Below are positions 43,448 through 52,274 of a stretch of DNA of 64,000 nucleotides, in pieces (the stretch's first letter is position 1; each line of letters opens with the position of its first letter). The notes below the pieces were generated by a model, which worked only from the letters and a program-made list of their open reading frames with translations, had not been told where the DNA came from and did not search any database. The translations under genes were made by a program, and so were the position numbers. This DNA comes from Halomonas campaniensis (GTDB taxonomy: Bacteria > Pseudomonadota > Gammaproteobacteria > Pseudomonadales > Halomonadaceae), in the NCBI RefSeq assembly GCF_002211105.1, contig NZ_JPUA01000026.1, positions 49,085 through 113,084 on the forward strand, in the 5' to 3' direction.

Positions 43448-44236
43448 TTAGCGGCGCTGCTCGGTGAGTCGGCCCGCCCACTGAATCGCCACCAGCAAGG
43501 GCACCACCATCACCAGAAATATCAGCGTGTAGGCTGAGCCAATTTCCAGGCGCATCGAGGCGTAGCTGTCGGCTAAGCCGACCGGTAGCGTTTTGGTCAA
43601 GGGGGTGTGCAGCATCCAGGTAATGTTGAATTCGCCGATCGATAAAGTGACTACCATCAGCGCTCCCGCCAAAATGCCGCTCATACAGTTGGGGATGACC
43701 ACCCCGAAAAAGCGTTGCCTAAAGCTGGCGCCTAAGCTGGCGGCGGCTTCTTCAAGTTGGGGAAGCTTGGCGGTTTGCATCACGGAGAGCACCGCGCGCA
43801 CCATAAAGGGCAATGTAAACAGCACATGGCCAACAAGAATAAATAGCCAGCTGCCGCGAAATTCGCGGTAGCTGCCATAGGCGAGCAGTAGGGCAAGCGC
43901 GGTGGCCAGCCCAGGCACGGCAACCGGCAGCAGTAGTAGTTCTTCAATCGCGTTGGCCCAGCGGCGACGGCTGCGCAGCAGGCCATAGGCGGCGGGTACG
44001 CCAATCAGGATAGTGATCAGCAAGCAGGCTAGCGCCAGTTTAATCGACAGCCAGATGGTATCGGCGTAGAGCTGCCATACCTCGTTTACCCAGCGCAGGG
44101 TCAGACCGCTCTCAAGGCCGACAAAGTAGTTCTCGGTTAGCCCCGCCATGACCGACATGGCGACGGGCACAATCATGAACAGGCACACCAGCAGGGTGAA
44201 ACTGAGTTGCAGCGTGAAGCGTAGGCGCGATTTCAT
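43448..44236 (-). CDS. ABC transporter permease
   Basis: 262 residues with about six transmembrane helices. The EAA-type loop is EEAAASLGASFRQRFFGVVIPNCMSGILAG, preceded by LPLLLLPVAVPGLATALALLLAYG-like hydrophobic stretches. ABC importers of the Fe3+/AEP/spermidine class use two such subunits. It overlaps the other permease by four bases. Confidence 0.92.
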   Translation of the reverse strand: MKSRLRFTLQLSFTLLVCLFMIVPVAMSVMAGLTENYFVGLESGLTLRWVNEVWQLYADTIWLSIKLALACLLITILIGVPAAYGLLRSRRRWANAIEELLLLPVAVPGLATALALLLAYGSYREFRGSWLFILVGHVLFTLPFMVRAVLSVMQTAKLPQLEEAAASLGASFRQRFFGVVIPNCMSGILAGALMVVTLSIGEFNITWMLHTPLTKTLPVGLADSYASMRLEIGSAYTLIFLVMVVPLLVAIQWAGRLTEQRR

Positions 44237-45129
44237 ACTGAAGCTCCCAGATTGCCACCTGCCAGCCTGCGAGCAAGGCTTAACGCCATCCAGGTGATCA
44301 CACCCAGCACCACCGAAAGCGCGGCGGCCATGGCAAAGTTAGCGTAATTGGTGAATTCGCCGTAGATATTGAGTGGAAGAATGCTTAAGCGTGTGCCCAG
44401 GGTAAACGCCGTACCAAAGGCGCCCATGCTGGTAGCAAAGCAGATGGCACCGGTTGAGAGTAGCGCGGGTGCAATGCCGGGCACGATAACGTCTTTGATG
44501 ACCTGCCAAGTGTTAGCGCCTAACGAGCGGGCTGCCTCTTCAAGGCTTTGATCCAGATTGTCGCAGGCAGCCATTACCGTGGTGATCACACGAGGAATGG
44601 AGAAGTAGAGGTAGCCAATAAAGAGCCCGGCCAGAGAGTAGGCAAACATCCAGCGCTCGCCAAACAGCCACAGGCTGGTCTGCGCCAAGGCGCCTTGGCG
44701 TCCCCCCAACATAATGACCAAAAAGCCCACCACCACGCCTGGAAAAGCCAGCGGAAAGGTGAGGATAGCTACGAGTATGGACTTGCCAAAAAAACGCTGA
44801 CGGGCGAGAAAAAATCCGGCAACGCCCGCAATGGCAACCGCTACCAGTGACACTACCAGCGAGAGACCAACGGTGGTCGCTAGACTAATTAAGTACTGAC
44901 GATGGGTAAGAATAGTCAGGTAGGCGCTAATACCGCTGCTTGGATCAGCCTCGGCGCCCATCATGATCAGACGCGAAAAAGGCAGTAGCCAAAAGGCGCA
45001 GAAAACCACCAGTGCTGGCAGTAAGGCAAACAACGCGATAAGGCTTTTTCGTCGCACGGGCCCCACCATGATCTGATGAGTATTGACGTAAGAAGCAGCC
45101 CCGGAGGGCTGCCTGGATGCCGCTGTCAT
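44233..45129 (-). CDS. ABC transporter permease
   Basis: 298 residues. A short polar N-terminus precedes six transmembrane helices. The EAA loop reads EEAARSLGANTWQVIKDVIVPGIAPALLS. PRVITTVMAACDNLDQ is typical of the AEP-transporter-like permease group. It is coupled to its partner permease by a four-base overlap and starts two bases after the binding-protein stop. Confidence 0.92.
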   Translation of the reverse strand: MTAASRQPSGAASYVNTHQIMVGPVRRKSLIALFALLPALVVFCAFWLLPFSRLIMMGAEADPSSGISAYLTILTHRQYLISLATTVGLSLVVSLVAVAIAGVAGFFLARQRFFGKSILVAILTFPLAFPGVVVGFLVIMLGGRQGALAQTSLWLFGERWMFAYSLAGLFIGYLYFSIPRVITTVMAACDNLDQSLEEAARSLGANTWQVIKDVIVPGIAPALLSTGAICFATSMGAFGTAFTLGTRLSILPLNIYGEFTNYANFAMAAALSVVLGVITWMALSLARRLAGGNLGASV

Positions 45130-45131
45130 GA

Positions 45132-46163
45132 TTAACGAACCTCCGACAGATACCGCTCAGAGAAGCTACGTTGAGCAGCCGCCATAGCGGGGTAGTCGAG
45201 TGCTTCGGCGCGGGCATACTCGCTATCGGGCAGAAAGACTTCGCGGGCTTCAGGGGAAATAGCGCTGGCGCGCACAGGGCGTAGGTAAGCATCAGCCCAT
45301 ACCGCTTGGCCTTGATCAGAGAGCACGAAATCAAGCACTTGCTGGCCGTTCTCAGGGTTAGGGCCATCTTTTACCAGGCTCATAACGTAGGGCACTACCA
45401 CGCTGCCCTCTTCGGGAATCACAAACTCTACATTGGCGCCATCGCTATGGCGTGCGCGGTAAGCGTTGAAGTCGTAATCGAGAAGAATCGGGATCTCGCC
45501 AGAAAGCACCCGTGCATAGCTGGTTTGCTTGGGCACAATCGGGTCGTTTTCGGCGAGCTGGTTGAAGTAGTCGATCGCCGGGGTGAAGTCGTTAAGATCG
45601 CCGCCCATGGCTAGGTTGACCGCCACGGCACCAACGTAACCGACAAAGGCGCTGGCGGGGTCAAGGTAGCCCACCATGCCGCGATACTCGGGCTTGAGCA
45701 GATCTTCCCAGGAAGTGGGCACCGGCGCGCCATCCAAGGCGTCGACGTTGACCATAAAGCCGAGGGTGCCGGAGTGAATGGCAAACCAGTTGCCTTCGGG
45801 GTCTTTTAGACCTTCAGGAATCTCATCCCAGTGTTCGGGCTGGTAGGGCGTCACTACGTCCTCTTCCATGGCTTGAATGCCGAAGGTCACCCCGTAGTAA
45901 ACGACATCGGCCACCGGACTAGCCGCTTCAGCGACCAATTGGGCTAAGGATTGGCCGGAGTTTTTGTTGTCTTGCGGCACGTGAATGCCGGTCTCCTGTT
46001 CGATCAAACGCAGCTGAGTGCCCCAGTCCGCCCACTCTGGTGGGCAGTTGTAGCAGATTGCGTTGTCGCTTGACTGGGCAGTAGCAGCCCCTGACGCACT
46101 GATAACCGCCGTGGCCAGTAACGCTTGATAAAGACGCTTAAGGTTCATGCGTTTAAGACTCAT
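45132..46163 (-). CDS. ABC transporter periplasmic substrate-binding protein
   Basis: 343 residues. The signal peptide ends ASGAATAQS near residue 31. The mature protein (NCPPEWADWGTQLRLIEQETGIHVPQ, DVVYYGVTFGIQAMEEDVVTPYQPEHWDEIP, PTSWEDLLKPEYRGMVGYLDP) belongs to the family-1/AfuA-like binding proteins used for Fe3+, 2-aminoethylphosphonate and related ligands. The linked metallophosphodiesterase hints at a phosphorus compound. CYNCPPEWADW is a Cys pair near the mature N-terminus. Confidence 0.9.
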   Translation of the reverse strand: MSLKRMNLKRLYQALLATAVISASGAATAQSSDNAICYNCPPEWADWGTQLRLIEQETGIHVPQDNKNSGQSLAQLVAEAASPVADVVYYGVTFGIQAMEEDVVTPYQPEHWDEIPEGLKDPEGNWFAIHSGTLGFMVNVDALDGAPVPTSWEDLLKPEYRGMVGYLDPASAFVGYVGAVAVNLAMGGDLNDFTPAIDYFNQLAENDPIVPKQTSYARVLSGEIPILLDYDFNAYRARHSDGANVEFVIPEEGSVVVPYVMSLVKDGPNPENGQQVLDFVLSDQGQAVWADAYLRPVRASAISPEAREVFLPDSEYARAEALDYPAMAAAQRSFSERYLSEVR

Positions 46164-46174
46164 ACTGTGTTCCT

Positions 46175-47197
46175 CTAGGAAGTGCTTGACGTGGACTTAC
46201 GGGATGTCGGGATTCCGACACTTTCGCCCTGACGCAGTGCGTGGGGCAGGGGAGCAGGTGTGCATTCTTCTCCCCGAATCATGGCTAGCAAGGTGTGAAC
46301 CGCAGTACGCCCAATATCGGCGCGAGGCTGCTCAATGGTGCATAGCGACGGGTAGAGGTGCTTGCCTAAGGCAATGCCGTCAAAACCCATTACAGAGAGG
46401 TCGCCAGGCACGTTAAAACCTGCGCGTTGCAGTTCGCCCATCAGGCTGATGGCGAGCAGATCATTGGTACAAATCACTGCGCTGAGAGCCTCTGGTCCTT
46501 GCAGTGCAGTCATCAGGATTTTGAGGTCGGCTTGGGTATGGCGAGCCATCTCAACCAATGGGCGGGCGATCAAGCCGGCCTCGCCCATAGCGTGGCAGTA
46601 ACCGTCAAAGCGCTGCTGGGCGCGGTCTGACTGCAGCAGTGGGCCAGCGACCATGCCAATGCGCTGGTGCCCTAGAGTGATTAAATGTCGCGTGGCATCA
46701 GCGCTGGCGGCGCGGTTATCGACACCGATGGAGGGGAAACCACTATTGCCGGGTGGGTTGTAGACCAGTAAGCAAGGCGTCTTTTCCAAACGCAGCTTCT
46801 CCAGCACGGCGCTGTTATCCGCTTCAGCCACGGTAAGTACTAAGCCGTCCACGCGCTGGCGCAGCATCTCCTCAACAATGTCACCCTCGCGGCTGGGCGA
46901 GTAGTCACTGGTGGTAACGATCAGTGAGTAACCAGCCGCTCTGGCTGCTACTTCCATAGCTTGTAGCTGCTCGGCAAACACCGGGTTATCGAGACTGGGC
47001 ACCATCACGCCAATCATTTGCGTGGCTTGTGAGCGTAGCTGCTGAGCGACTTTATTAGGCCTAAACGCCAGCTGCTGGGCAGCGTTAAACACTTTTTCAC
47101 GCGTCGCTGGGCGTACCAAATCGGGGCTTGAAAAAGCCCGTGCTGCGGTTGCCCGGGAAACCCCGGCGAGTTTGGCCACACTGAGTAAATCTGCCAT
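46175..47197 (-). CDS. LacI-family transcriptional regulator
   Basis: 340 residues. The N-terminal HTH LLSVAKLAGVSRATAARAFS with the hinge PNKVAQQLRSQATQMIGVMVPSL is followed by a periplasmic-binding-protein-like effector domain (IGVDNRAASADATRHLITLGHQRIGMVAGP). It is the first gene of the ABC operon, 11 bases ahead of the binding-protein gene. A perfect palindrome 22 bases upstream of its start is the likely operator, implying autoregulation. Confidence 0.93.
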   Translation of the reverse strand: MADLLSVAKLAGVSRATAARAFSSPDLVRPATREKVFNAAQQLAFRPNKVAQQLRSQATQMIGVMVPSLDNPVFAEQLQAMEVAARAAGYSLIVTTSDYSPSREGDIVEEMLRQRVDGLVLTVAEADNSAVLEKLRLEKTPCLLVYNPPGNSGFPSIGVDNRAASADATRHLITLGHQRIGMVAGPLLQSDRAQQRFDGYCHAMGEAGLIARPLVEMARHTQADLKILMTALQGPEALSAVICTNDLLAISLMGELQRAGFNVPGDLSVMGFDGIALGKHLYPSLCTIEQPRADIGRTAVHTLLAMIRGEECTPAPLPHALRQGESVGIPTSRKSTSSTS

Positions 47198-47218
47198 GGG
47201 AATACCTGTTATTAATAC

Positions 47219-47236
47219 AATGAGATCGATCTCATT
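47219..47236. promoter_or_regulatory. LacI-family operator (18-bp perfect palindrome)
   Basis: aatgagatcgatctcatt is fully self-complementary with a central CG, as in LacI/PurR-type operators. It lies just upstream of the LacI gene and the ABC operon, and about 160 bases upstream of divergent cobQ. Confidence 0.82.
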
Positions 47237-47399
47237 TATCAGGTATCAGCCTAAAGACGGCATATGACGAATTGATGGCGATAAAAAGTAATTTTGATTA
47301 TTAAAGGAATTAGGGTGCTTGAGCGGAGACTGAACACATTGCGCCACTTAGCGCCGCCCGCTAAAGTCTTGCTCTTGTTAACCTGGGCGAGACCACTTT

Positions 47400-48869
47400 A
47401 TGGCCACACTGATGATTCAAGGCACCACCTCGGATGCGGGTAAAAGCACCGTGGTGGCAGCCCTTTGCCGCGCGCTGGCAAGGCGTGGGATATCAGTGGC
47501 GCCGTTCAAACCCCAGAACATGGCACTGAATAGCGCCGTGACCGAAGATGGTGGCGAGATTGGACGCTCCACTGCGTTGCAGGCCCAGGCCTGCTATTTG
47601 GCACCTCACAGCGATATGAATCCGGTACTGCTAAAGCCAGAAACCGATCGCGGCGCTCAGGTGATTCTGCGCGGCAAGGTACATGGTCATATGGATGCCC
47701 TCGATTACCACGCTTTTAAACGCACCGCTAAAGAGAGCGTAATGGCCGCGTGGCAAGCGTTAGAAAGCCGCTTTGATGTGATTATCGCCGAAGGTGCGGG
47801 CAGCCCGGCCGAAATCAATTTGCGTAAAGGCGATATCGCCAATATGGGCTTTGCCGAAGCGGTAGATTGCCCGGTATTACTGGTGGGCGATATCGACCGT
47901 GGCGGTGTTTTTGCTCAGTTGGTGGGTACGCTGGCGCTGCTAAGCGAAAGCGAGCAGGCGCGTACCAAGGGTTTTATTATTAACCGCTTTCGCGGTGATA
48001 TTGCGCTGCTCAATCCTGGGCTTGAATGGCTGGAGGAGCGCACTGGAAAGCCCGTATTTGGCACGCTGCCTTACTTGCAGGGTCTGGTACTCGATGCCGA
48101 AGACAGCATTGGTTTAACCCACGCTGAAAAGGCCAATGAAACGCTTAAGGTGATCGTTCCCGCGCTGCCGCGTATTAGTAACCACACCGATTTTGACCCT
48201 CTACGGTTACATCCTCAGGTCTCGTTGTCGTTTATCCGGGCCGACCAGCCAATTCCTGCCGCCGATGTGATTATGCTGCCCGGCAGTAAAAGTACCGCAA
48301 GCGACCTGGCGTGGTTAAAACGGCAGGGCTGGGATAAAGCCATTCAGCGCCATCTGCGCTATGGCGGCAAGATATTGGGTATTTGCGGTGGCTTCCAAAT
48401 GCTGGGTGAGTGGGTAGATGACCCTGACGGTCTGGAGGGAAAACCTGAAAAAGTAGCGGGATTAGGGCTGTTGCCCCTTACCACCCGCATGGTAGCGGGT
48501 AAGCAGCTGCGCAACGTGAGTGGCTTAACCGTGGCAGAGGGCGCTACCGTTACCGGCTATGAAATCCATAACGGCGTAAGCGATGGGGCTGCGCTTAGAT
48601 CGCCACTATTTGATTTAAACGGACGCCCAGAAGGCGCCGTTAGCAAAGATGGCCAAATTATCGGTACTTACCTGCACGGACTATTTGATCATCCGGAGGC
48701 CTGCCAAGCATTGTTAACACAGTTGGGCCTTTTGAATGGGGAGCAAAGTGATTACCAAGCCCACCGCGAGCGTGAGCTCGATCGTTTGGCCGATATGTTG
48801 GAAGAGCACATTGATATTGAGGTGGTTATGGCGCTGATTGAGACTGGCGCAATGAAAACTGTTAAATAG
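47400..48869 (+). CDS. cobQ: Cobyric acid synthase
   Basis: 489 residues. CobQ amidates the b, d, e and g side chains of adenosylcobyrinic acid a,c-diamide. The N-terminal P-loop-like domain starts [33 protein letters not shown] [21 protein letters not shown] and [19 protein letters not shown] follow. The glutamine amidotransferase part has [23 protein letters not shown] with the nucleophile Cys, and GYEIHNGVS. It stands apart from the main cob cluster by over 30 kb and is flanked by unrelated operons. Its 3' end overlaps the convergent LysR gene by eight bases. Confidence 0.96.
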   Translation: MATLMIQGTTSDAGKSTVVAALCRALARRGISVAPFKPQNMALNSAVTEDGGEIGRSTALQAQACYLAPHSDMNPVLLKPETDRGAQVILRGKVHGHMDALDYHAFKRTAKESVMAAWQALESRFDVIIAEGAGSPAEINLRKGDIANMGFAEAVDCPVLLVGDIDRGGVFAQLVGTLALLSESEQARTKGFIINRFRGDIALLNPGLEWLEERTGKPVFGTLPYLQGLVLDAEDSIGLTHAEKANETLKVIVPALPRISNHTDFDPLRLHPQVSLSFIRADQPIPAADVIMLPGSKSTASDLAWLKRQGWDKAIQRHLRYGGKILGICGGFQMLGEWVDDPDGLEGKPEKVAGLGLLPLTTRMVAGKQLRNVSGLTVAEGATVTGYEIHNGVSDGAALRSPLFDLNGRPEGAVSKDGQIIGTYLHGLFDHPEACQALLTQLGLLNGEQSDYQAHRERELDRLADMLEEHIDIEVVMALIETGAMKTVK

Positions 48870-49767
48870 ATTCTTTGACCCAGTGCTCCAGCAGTAAATC
48901 AATAAATAGCTGTGCGGTACTTGAGAGACTGTGGGTATTGCTGCGCACAAGACCAATGGAACGCTGAATGCGCGGCTCAGGCAGGTCTCTTGAGCACAAC
49001 GTGTCGTGATCTGGCCCAGGCATGGTCATACGCGGCAAAATTGCCACCCCTAAGCCTGACTCCACTAAACCCAAAGAGGTCGACAAGTGCTGAACCTCAT
49101 AAAAACTGTTTAAGTGGATACCCTCTGCCGAGAGCGCATTATCCAGCAACGTGCGGTTACCACTATCGCGGCTTACGGTGATGAGACGAACATCTTCTAG
49201 ATCGCTCCACTCAATCTGCTTTTTGCTCGCGAGTGGATGATCCGAGCGTAGTGCCAATACAAAAGGGTCTCGCAGCAGCGGGGTAAAGCGCACCTCGGAG
49301 CTTTGCGCGCTGATCATGTTGATGCCGAAATCCGCCTCGCCATTAATGACTTTTTCCAGCCCCTCGTTGGCGCTGACATCCAGAATTCGGATGCGAATGC
49401 CCGGCCAAGCCTCGCTAAACACACGAATGACACTAGGCAAAAAGTAGAATGCCGCGGTCGGTAAGCAGGCAATTGTCACGGTTCCTTTTTGGTGCGTGAC
49501 CAACTCCCGAATTCCCAAAATAGAGGACTCGTACTCCTCAAGCATACGCCTGGCCCGGGGCAAAAAATCTGCCCCAATAGGCGTCAGTCGAGTACGCCTG
49601 GTGGTTCTCTCAAGTAGTTCAACTTCAAGGAGTTCTTCCAGCTTTTGGATACGGCGGGTGAGGGCCGGTTGCGACAAATGCAAGCGCTGAGCCGCCTCAT
49701 GAAAGGTGCCTAGTTCAGCGACTAAAATGAACGCATGAAGGTCAAGAAATTCGAGTCTATGCAGCAT
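48862..49767 (-). CDS. LysR-family transcriptional regulator
   Basis: 301 residues from ATG 49767. The HTH is [38 protein letters not shown], followed by the effector-binding domain ([46 protein letters not shown]). It is divergent from the tautomerase-Tct genes, the usual place for their regulator; it probably responds to a tricarboxylic or aromatic ring-cleavage intermediate (inference). Confidence 0.9.
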   Translation of the reverse strand: MLHRLEFLDLHAFILVAELGTFHEAAQRLHLSQPALTRRIQKLEELLEVELLERTTRRTRLTPIGADFLPRARRMLEEYESSILGIRELVTHQKGTVTIACLPTAAFYFLPSVIRVFSEAWPGIRIRILDVSANEGLEKVINGEADFGINMISAQSSEVRFTPLLRDPFVLALRSDHPLASKKQIEWSDLEDVRLITVSRDSGNRTLLDNALSAEGIHLNSFYEVQHLSTSLGLVESGLGVAILPRMTMPGPDHDTLCSRDLPEPRIQRSIGLVRSNTHSLSSTAQLFIDLLLEHWVKESI

Positions 49768-49915
49768 GGGATTGTTGCGCAAAAAAAGTGGATTAATAAC
49801 CAAAACACATTAATGCAAGAATCGTATTTATAGCAATCTATATTTGCATTTGAGACATTAAAGATTGGCTGACATTCTCCGTGCATACAGTCATCGCGAA
49901 CTATGGCGGAACGAT

Positions 49916-51040
49916 ATGAACAGCATTCCTTGTGTCATTATGCGGGGCGGCACCTCTCGAGGCCCCTTTATTCGCATGAAAGACCTGCCCAATGACCAGG
50001 CGCAGCAGGCAGACATCCTGCTTAGCTTGATGGGCTCCGGGCACGCGTTACAGATCGATGGTATCGGGGGCGGCGACCCGCTCACCAGCAAAGTGGCCAT
50101 TGTGGAGCGCTCGTCACATCCTGATGCCGATGTTGACTATCTGTTTGCGCAAGTGGATGTAGTGAATAAGCGTGTCGACTTTAACCCTAACTGCGGCAAT
50201 ATGCTCTCTGCCGTCGGGCCCTATGCTATAGAGACGGGGCTGGTAGAGCCGCAAGACGGTACCACCGTGGTAAAAGTCCATAACTTAAACACCCAGCGGC
50301 TGATCGAATGCCATGTCCCTACACCGGGGAAGCAGGTGCAGTACGAAGGCAGTGTCACCATTAGCGGCGTTCCGGGCAGTGCTGCGGGCATCCAGCTTAG
50401 CTTTTTAGACATCATGGGCAGTAAAACAGGTCACCTGTTACCTACGGGAAACGCATGCGATGAGATAGCAGGGGTTGAGGTGAGCTGTATCGATGCGGCC
50501 ACCCCGATTATGCTGCTGCGCGCTGAGTCGGTCGGATTAACCGGCCATGAATCGCCTGCTGAGCTGGATAATAACGCGGCCTTGTTAACCCGCTTAGAAA
50601 CCCTGCGTCGGGAAGCGGGGCGGCGGATGGGAATGGGCGATGTTAGTCACAGCGTGCTGCCCAAGGTGGTGCTGATCTCAGCGGCTGAAGCGGCATCGCA
50701 CACGCTGAATGTTCGCTATTTTGTGCCTCATCGCTGCCATAAAGCGATCGCCGTAACAGGGGCGATGGCGGTGGCGGCGGCGATTAACGTGCCGGGCTCG
50801 GTGGCCAATCAAATGGCCATGAGCACTCAGAAGCTTCCCGCTGGGCAACTGCTATCACAGATTGTGTTAGAGCATCCTTCTGGCTCTATTGAGCTAACGG
50901 CAGAGTATCGCCAACAGAATGCGTTTGACCTGGCGCGCGTATCGCTTATTCGAACGGCTCGCAAAATTATGAGCGGGCAAATTTTTTATGCGAGCCCTTC
51001 AAAGGAAGTGGGTCATCACGCTATCGAAACCGTTGATTGA
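49916..51040 (+). CDS. PrpF-family isomerase, 4-oxalomesaconate tautomerase-like
   Basis: 374 residues from ATG 49916. The N-terminus SIPCVIMRGGTSRGPFIRMKDLP and the block DGIGGGDPLTSKVAIV with FNPNCGNMLSAVGPYAIE are typical of PrpF/GalD proteins, a two-domain diaminopimelate-epimerase-like fold. RYFVPHRCHKAIAVTGAMAVA carries a second conserved Cys. Family members isomerise aconitate or tautomerise 4-oxalomesaconate in gallate/protocatechuate 4,5-cleavage. The linked tricarboxylate transporter suggests a tricarboxylic substrate taken up from outside. Confidence 0.88.
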   Translation: MNSIPCVIMRGGTSRGPFIRMKDLPNDQAQQADILLSLMGSGHALQIDGIGGGDPLTSKVAIVERSSHPDADVDYLFAQVDVVNKRVDFNPNCGNMLSAVGPYAIETGLVEPQDGTTVVKVHNLNTQRLIECHVPTPGKQVQYEGSVTISGVPGSAAGIQLSFLDIMGSKTGHLLPTGNACDEIAGVEVSCIDAATPIMLLRAESVGLTGHESPAELDNNAALLTRLETLRREAGRRMGMGDVSHSVLPKVVLISAAEAASHTLNVRYFVPHRCHKAIAVTGAMAVAAAINVPGSVANQMAMSTQKLPAGQLLSQIVLEHPSGSIELTAEYRQQNAFDLARVSLIRTARKIMSGQIFYASPSKEVGHHAIETVD

Positions 51041-51092
51041 ATCACGCTACCACTACTAACAACCGACAATAATCAATAACAGGAGTATCGCC

Positions 51093-52199
51093 ATGACCAT
51101 CTTGAAGCACACACCGCTTAACACATTCAAGAAAGCGCTACTTGTCGTTGCTTGTTCCACGCTGGGCGCTATCAGTGTGAATGCCCAAGCTAACGATGTG
51201 AGCGTGCCCGACACTATCCACTGGACTATTCCGTTTGGGGTAGGCGGTGGAACCGATGTGTGGGCACGCTTCTTCTCTACCTGGATGAGTGACCATATTC
51301 AAGGTAACCCTACGCTAGTCATTGATAACGTGCCCGGCGGTGGCTCCATTAATGGCAGTAATCTGTTCGCTATGCGGGCTGCCTCGGATGGCAGTCAATG
51401 GATAGGCACGTCTGCTTCTACCCAGTACCCCGCTATGCTACAAGACCGCCGAGTACGTTATAGCTACGACGATTGGACACCGATTTTAGCGACCCCCACC
51501 GGCGGCGTGGTGTATGCCCAACCTAGTCTGGGCGATAGCGCAGAGGAGGTGCTGAACGCGGTGACCAACCAGCGCGTTAAATTTGCCGTGCAAAGCCATA
51601 CAGGGCTGGAACTGCCGGTATTGATTGCGCTTGATCTGCTGGGTGCTGATGTACAGGCCGTTTCTGGCATGCGTAGCCGTGGAGAAGGGCGGTTAGCCTT
51701 TGAGCGCGGCGAGGCGGATATCGACTTCCAAACCACCTCTGCCTATTTCAGCAGCGTGGAACCTCTGGTAGAGAGCGGACGAGCGGTGCCGCTGTTTTCC
51801 CTGGGCGTACTCAACGACAGCGGCGAGATCGTTCGTGACCCTGCCTTCCCTGACTTGCCGACCTTCAATGAAGTTTACGAAACCCTTCATGGCTAAGCCC
51901 CCAGCGGCCCCGCCGCCGAGGCGTATCGCAAATTCTTTGCCTCAGGGTTCACGCTGCAAAAACTGATTCTGCTGCCTAGTGACGTGCCAGCTGATCTCAT
52001 TCAGGAGTATCGCGAAGCGGCACAGCGTTTTGTGGACACAGAAGCGTTTAAAGATGCAGCGATGATCCAGCTTGGCCCCTACACGCCGGTGGTCGGTAAG
52101 GTCGTCGAGCAGCATCTGCAGGAGGCCATGTCACTTGATGATGACACGCGACAGTGGCTGGTCGAGTGGCTGTTAGAGCAGCACGGTGCCCGTATTTAA
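51093..52199 (+). pseudogene. TctC-type tricarboxylate-binding protein with in-frame TAA
   Basis: The frame opens at ATG 51093 after caggag. It encodes a signal peptide ending NAQA, then WTIPFGVGGGTDVWARFF, DNVPGGGSINGSN and other TctC (Bug) family features. It stops at TAA 51894-51896 after YETLHG. The same frame continues without interruption from 51897 to TAA 52199 (APSGPAAEAYRKFF, LLPSDVPADLIQEYREA), giving the missing C-terminal lobe of about 100 residues. A single substitution in a Lys or Gln codon explains it. Both halves look under coding constraint, so this is a recent nonsense mutation, a sequencing error or read-through. Confidence 0.88.
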
Positions 52200-52217
52200 C
52201 ACGCCAGTTAACACAAA

Positions 52218-52243
52218 AAAAGCACTGCTTAAGCGGTGCTTTT
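52218..52243 (+). terminator. Hairpin between tctC and tctAB
   Basis: AAAAGCACTGC (52218-52228) pairs with GCGGTGCTTTT (52233-52243) around a TTAA loop, 19 bases after the tctC frame ends. It may attenuate transcription so that the binding protein is made in excess over the membrane subunit, or it may act as an mRNA 3' end. Confidence 0.7.
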
Positions 52244-52274
52244 GGGCTCCCTTACACTAAACAACATAAGAGCC

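Noticed and set aside
47250..47399. Possible cobalamin riboswitch before cobQ (gcgccactta resembles part of a B12 box)
   Set aside because: The full B12-box GCCACTG and the surrounding conserved stems are not present; only a partial match by chance.
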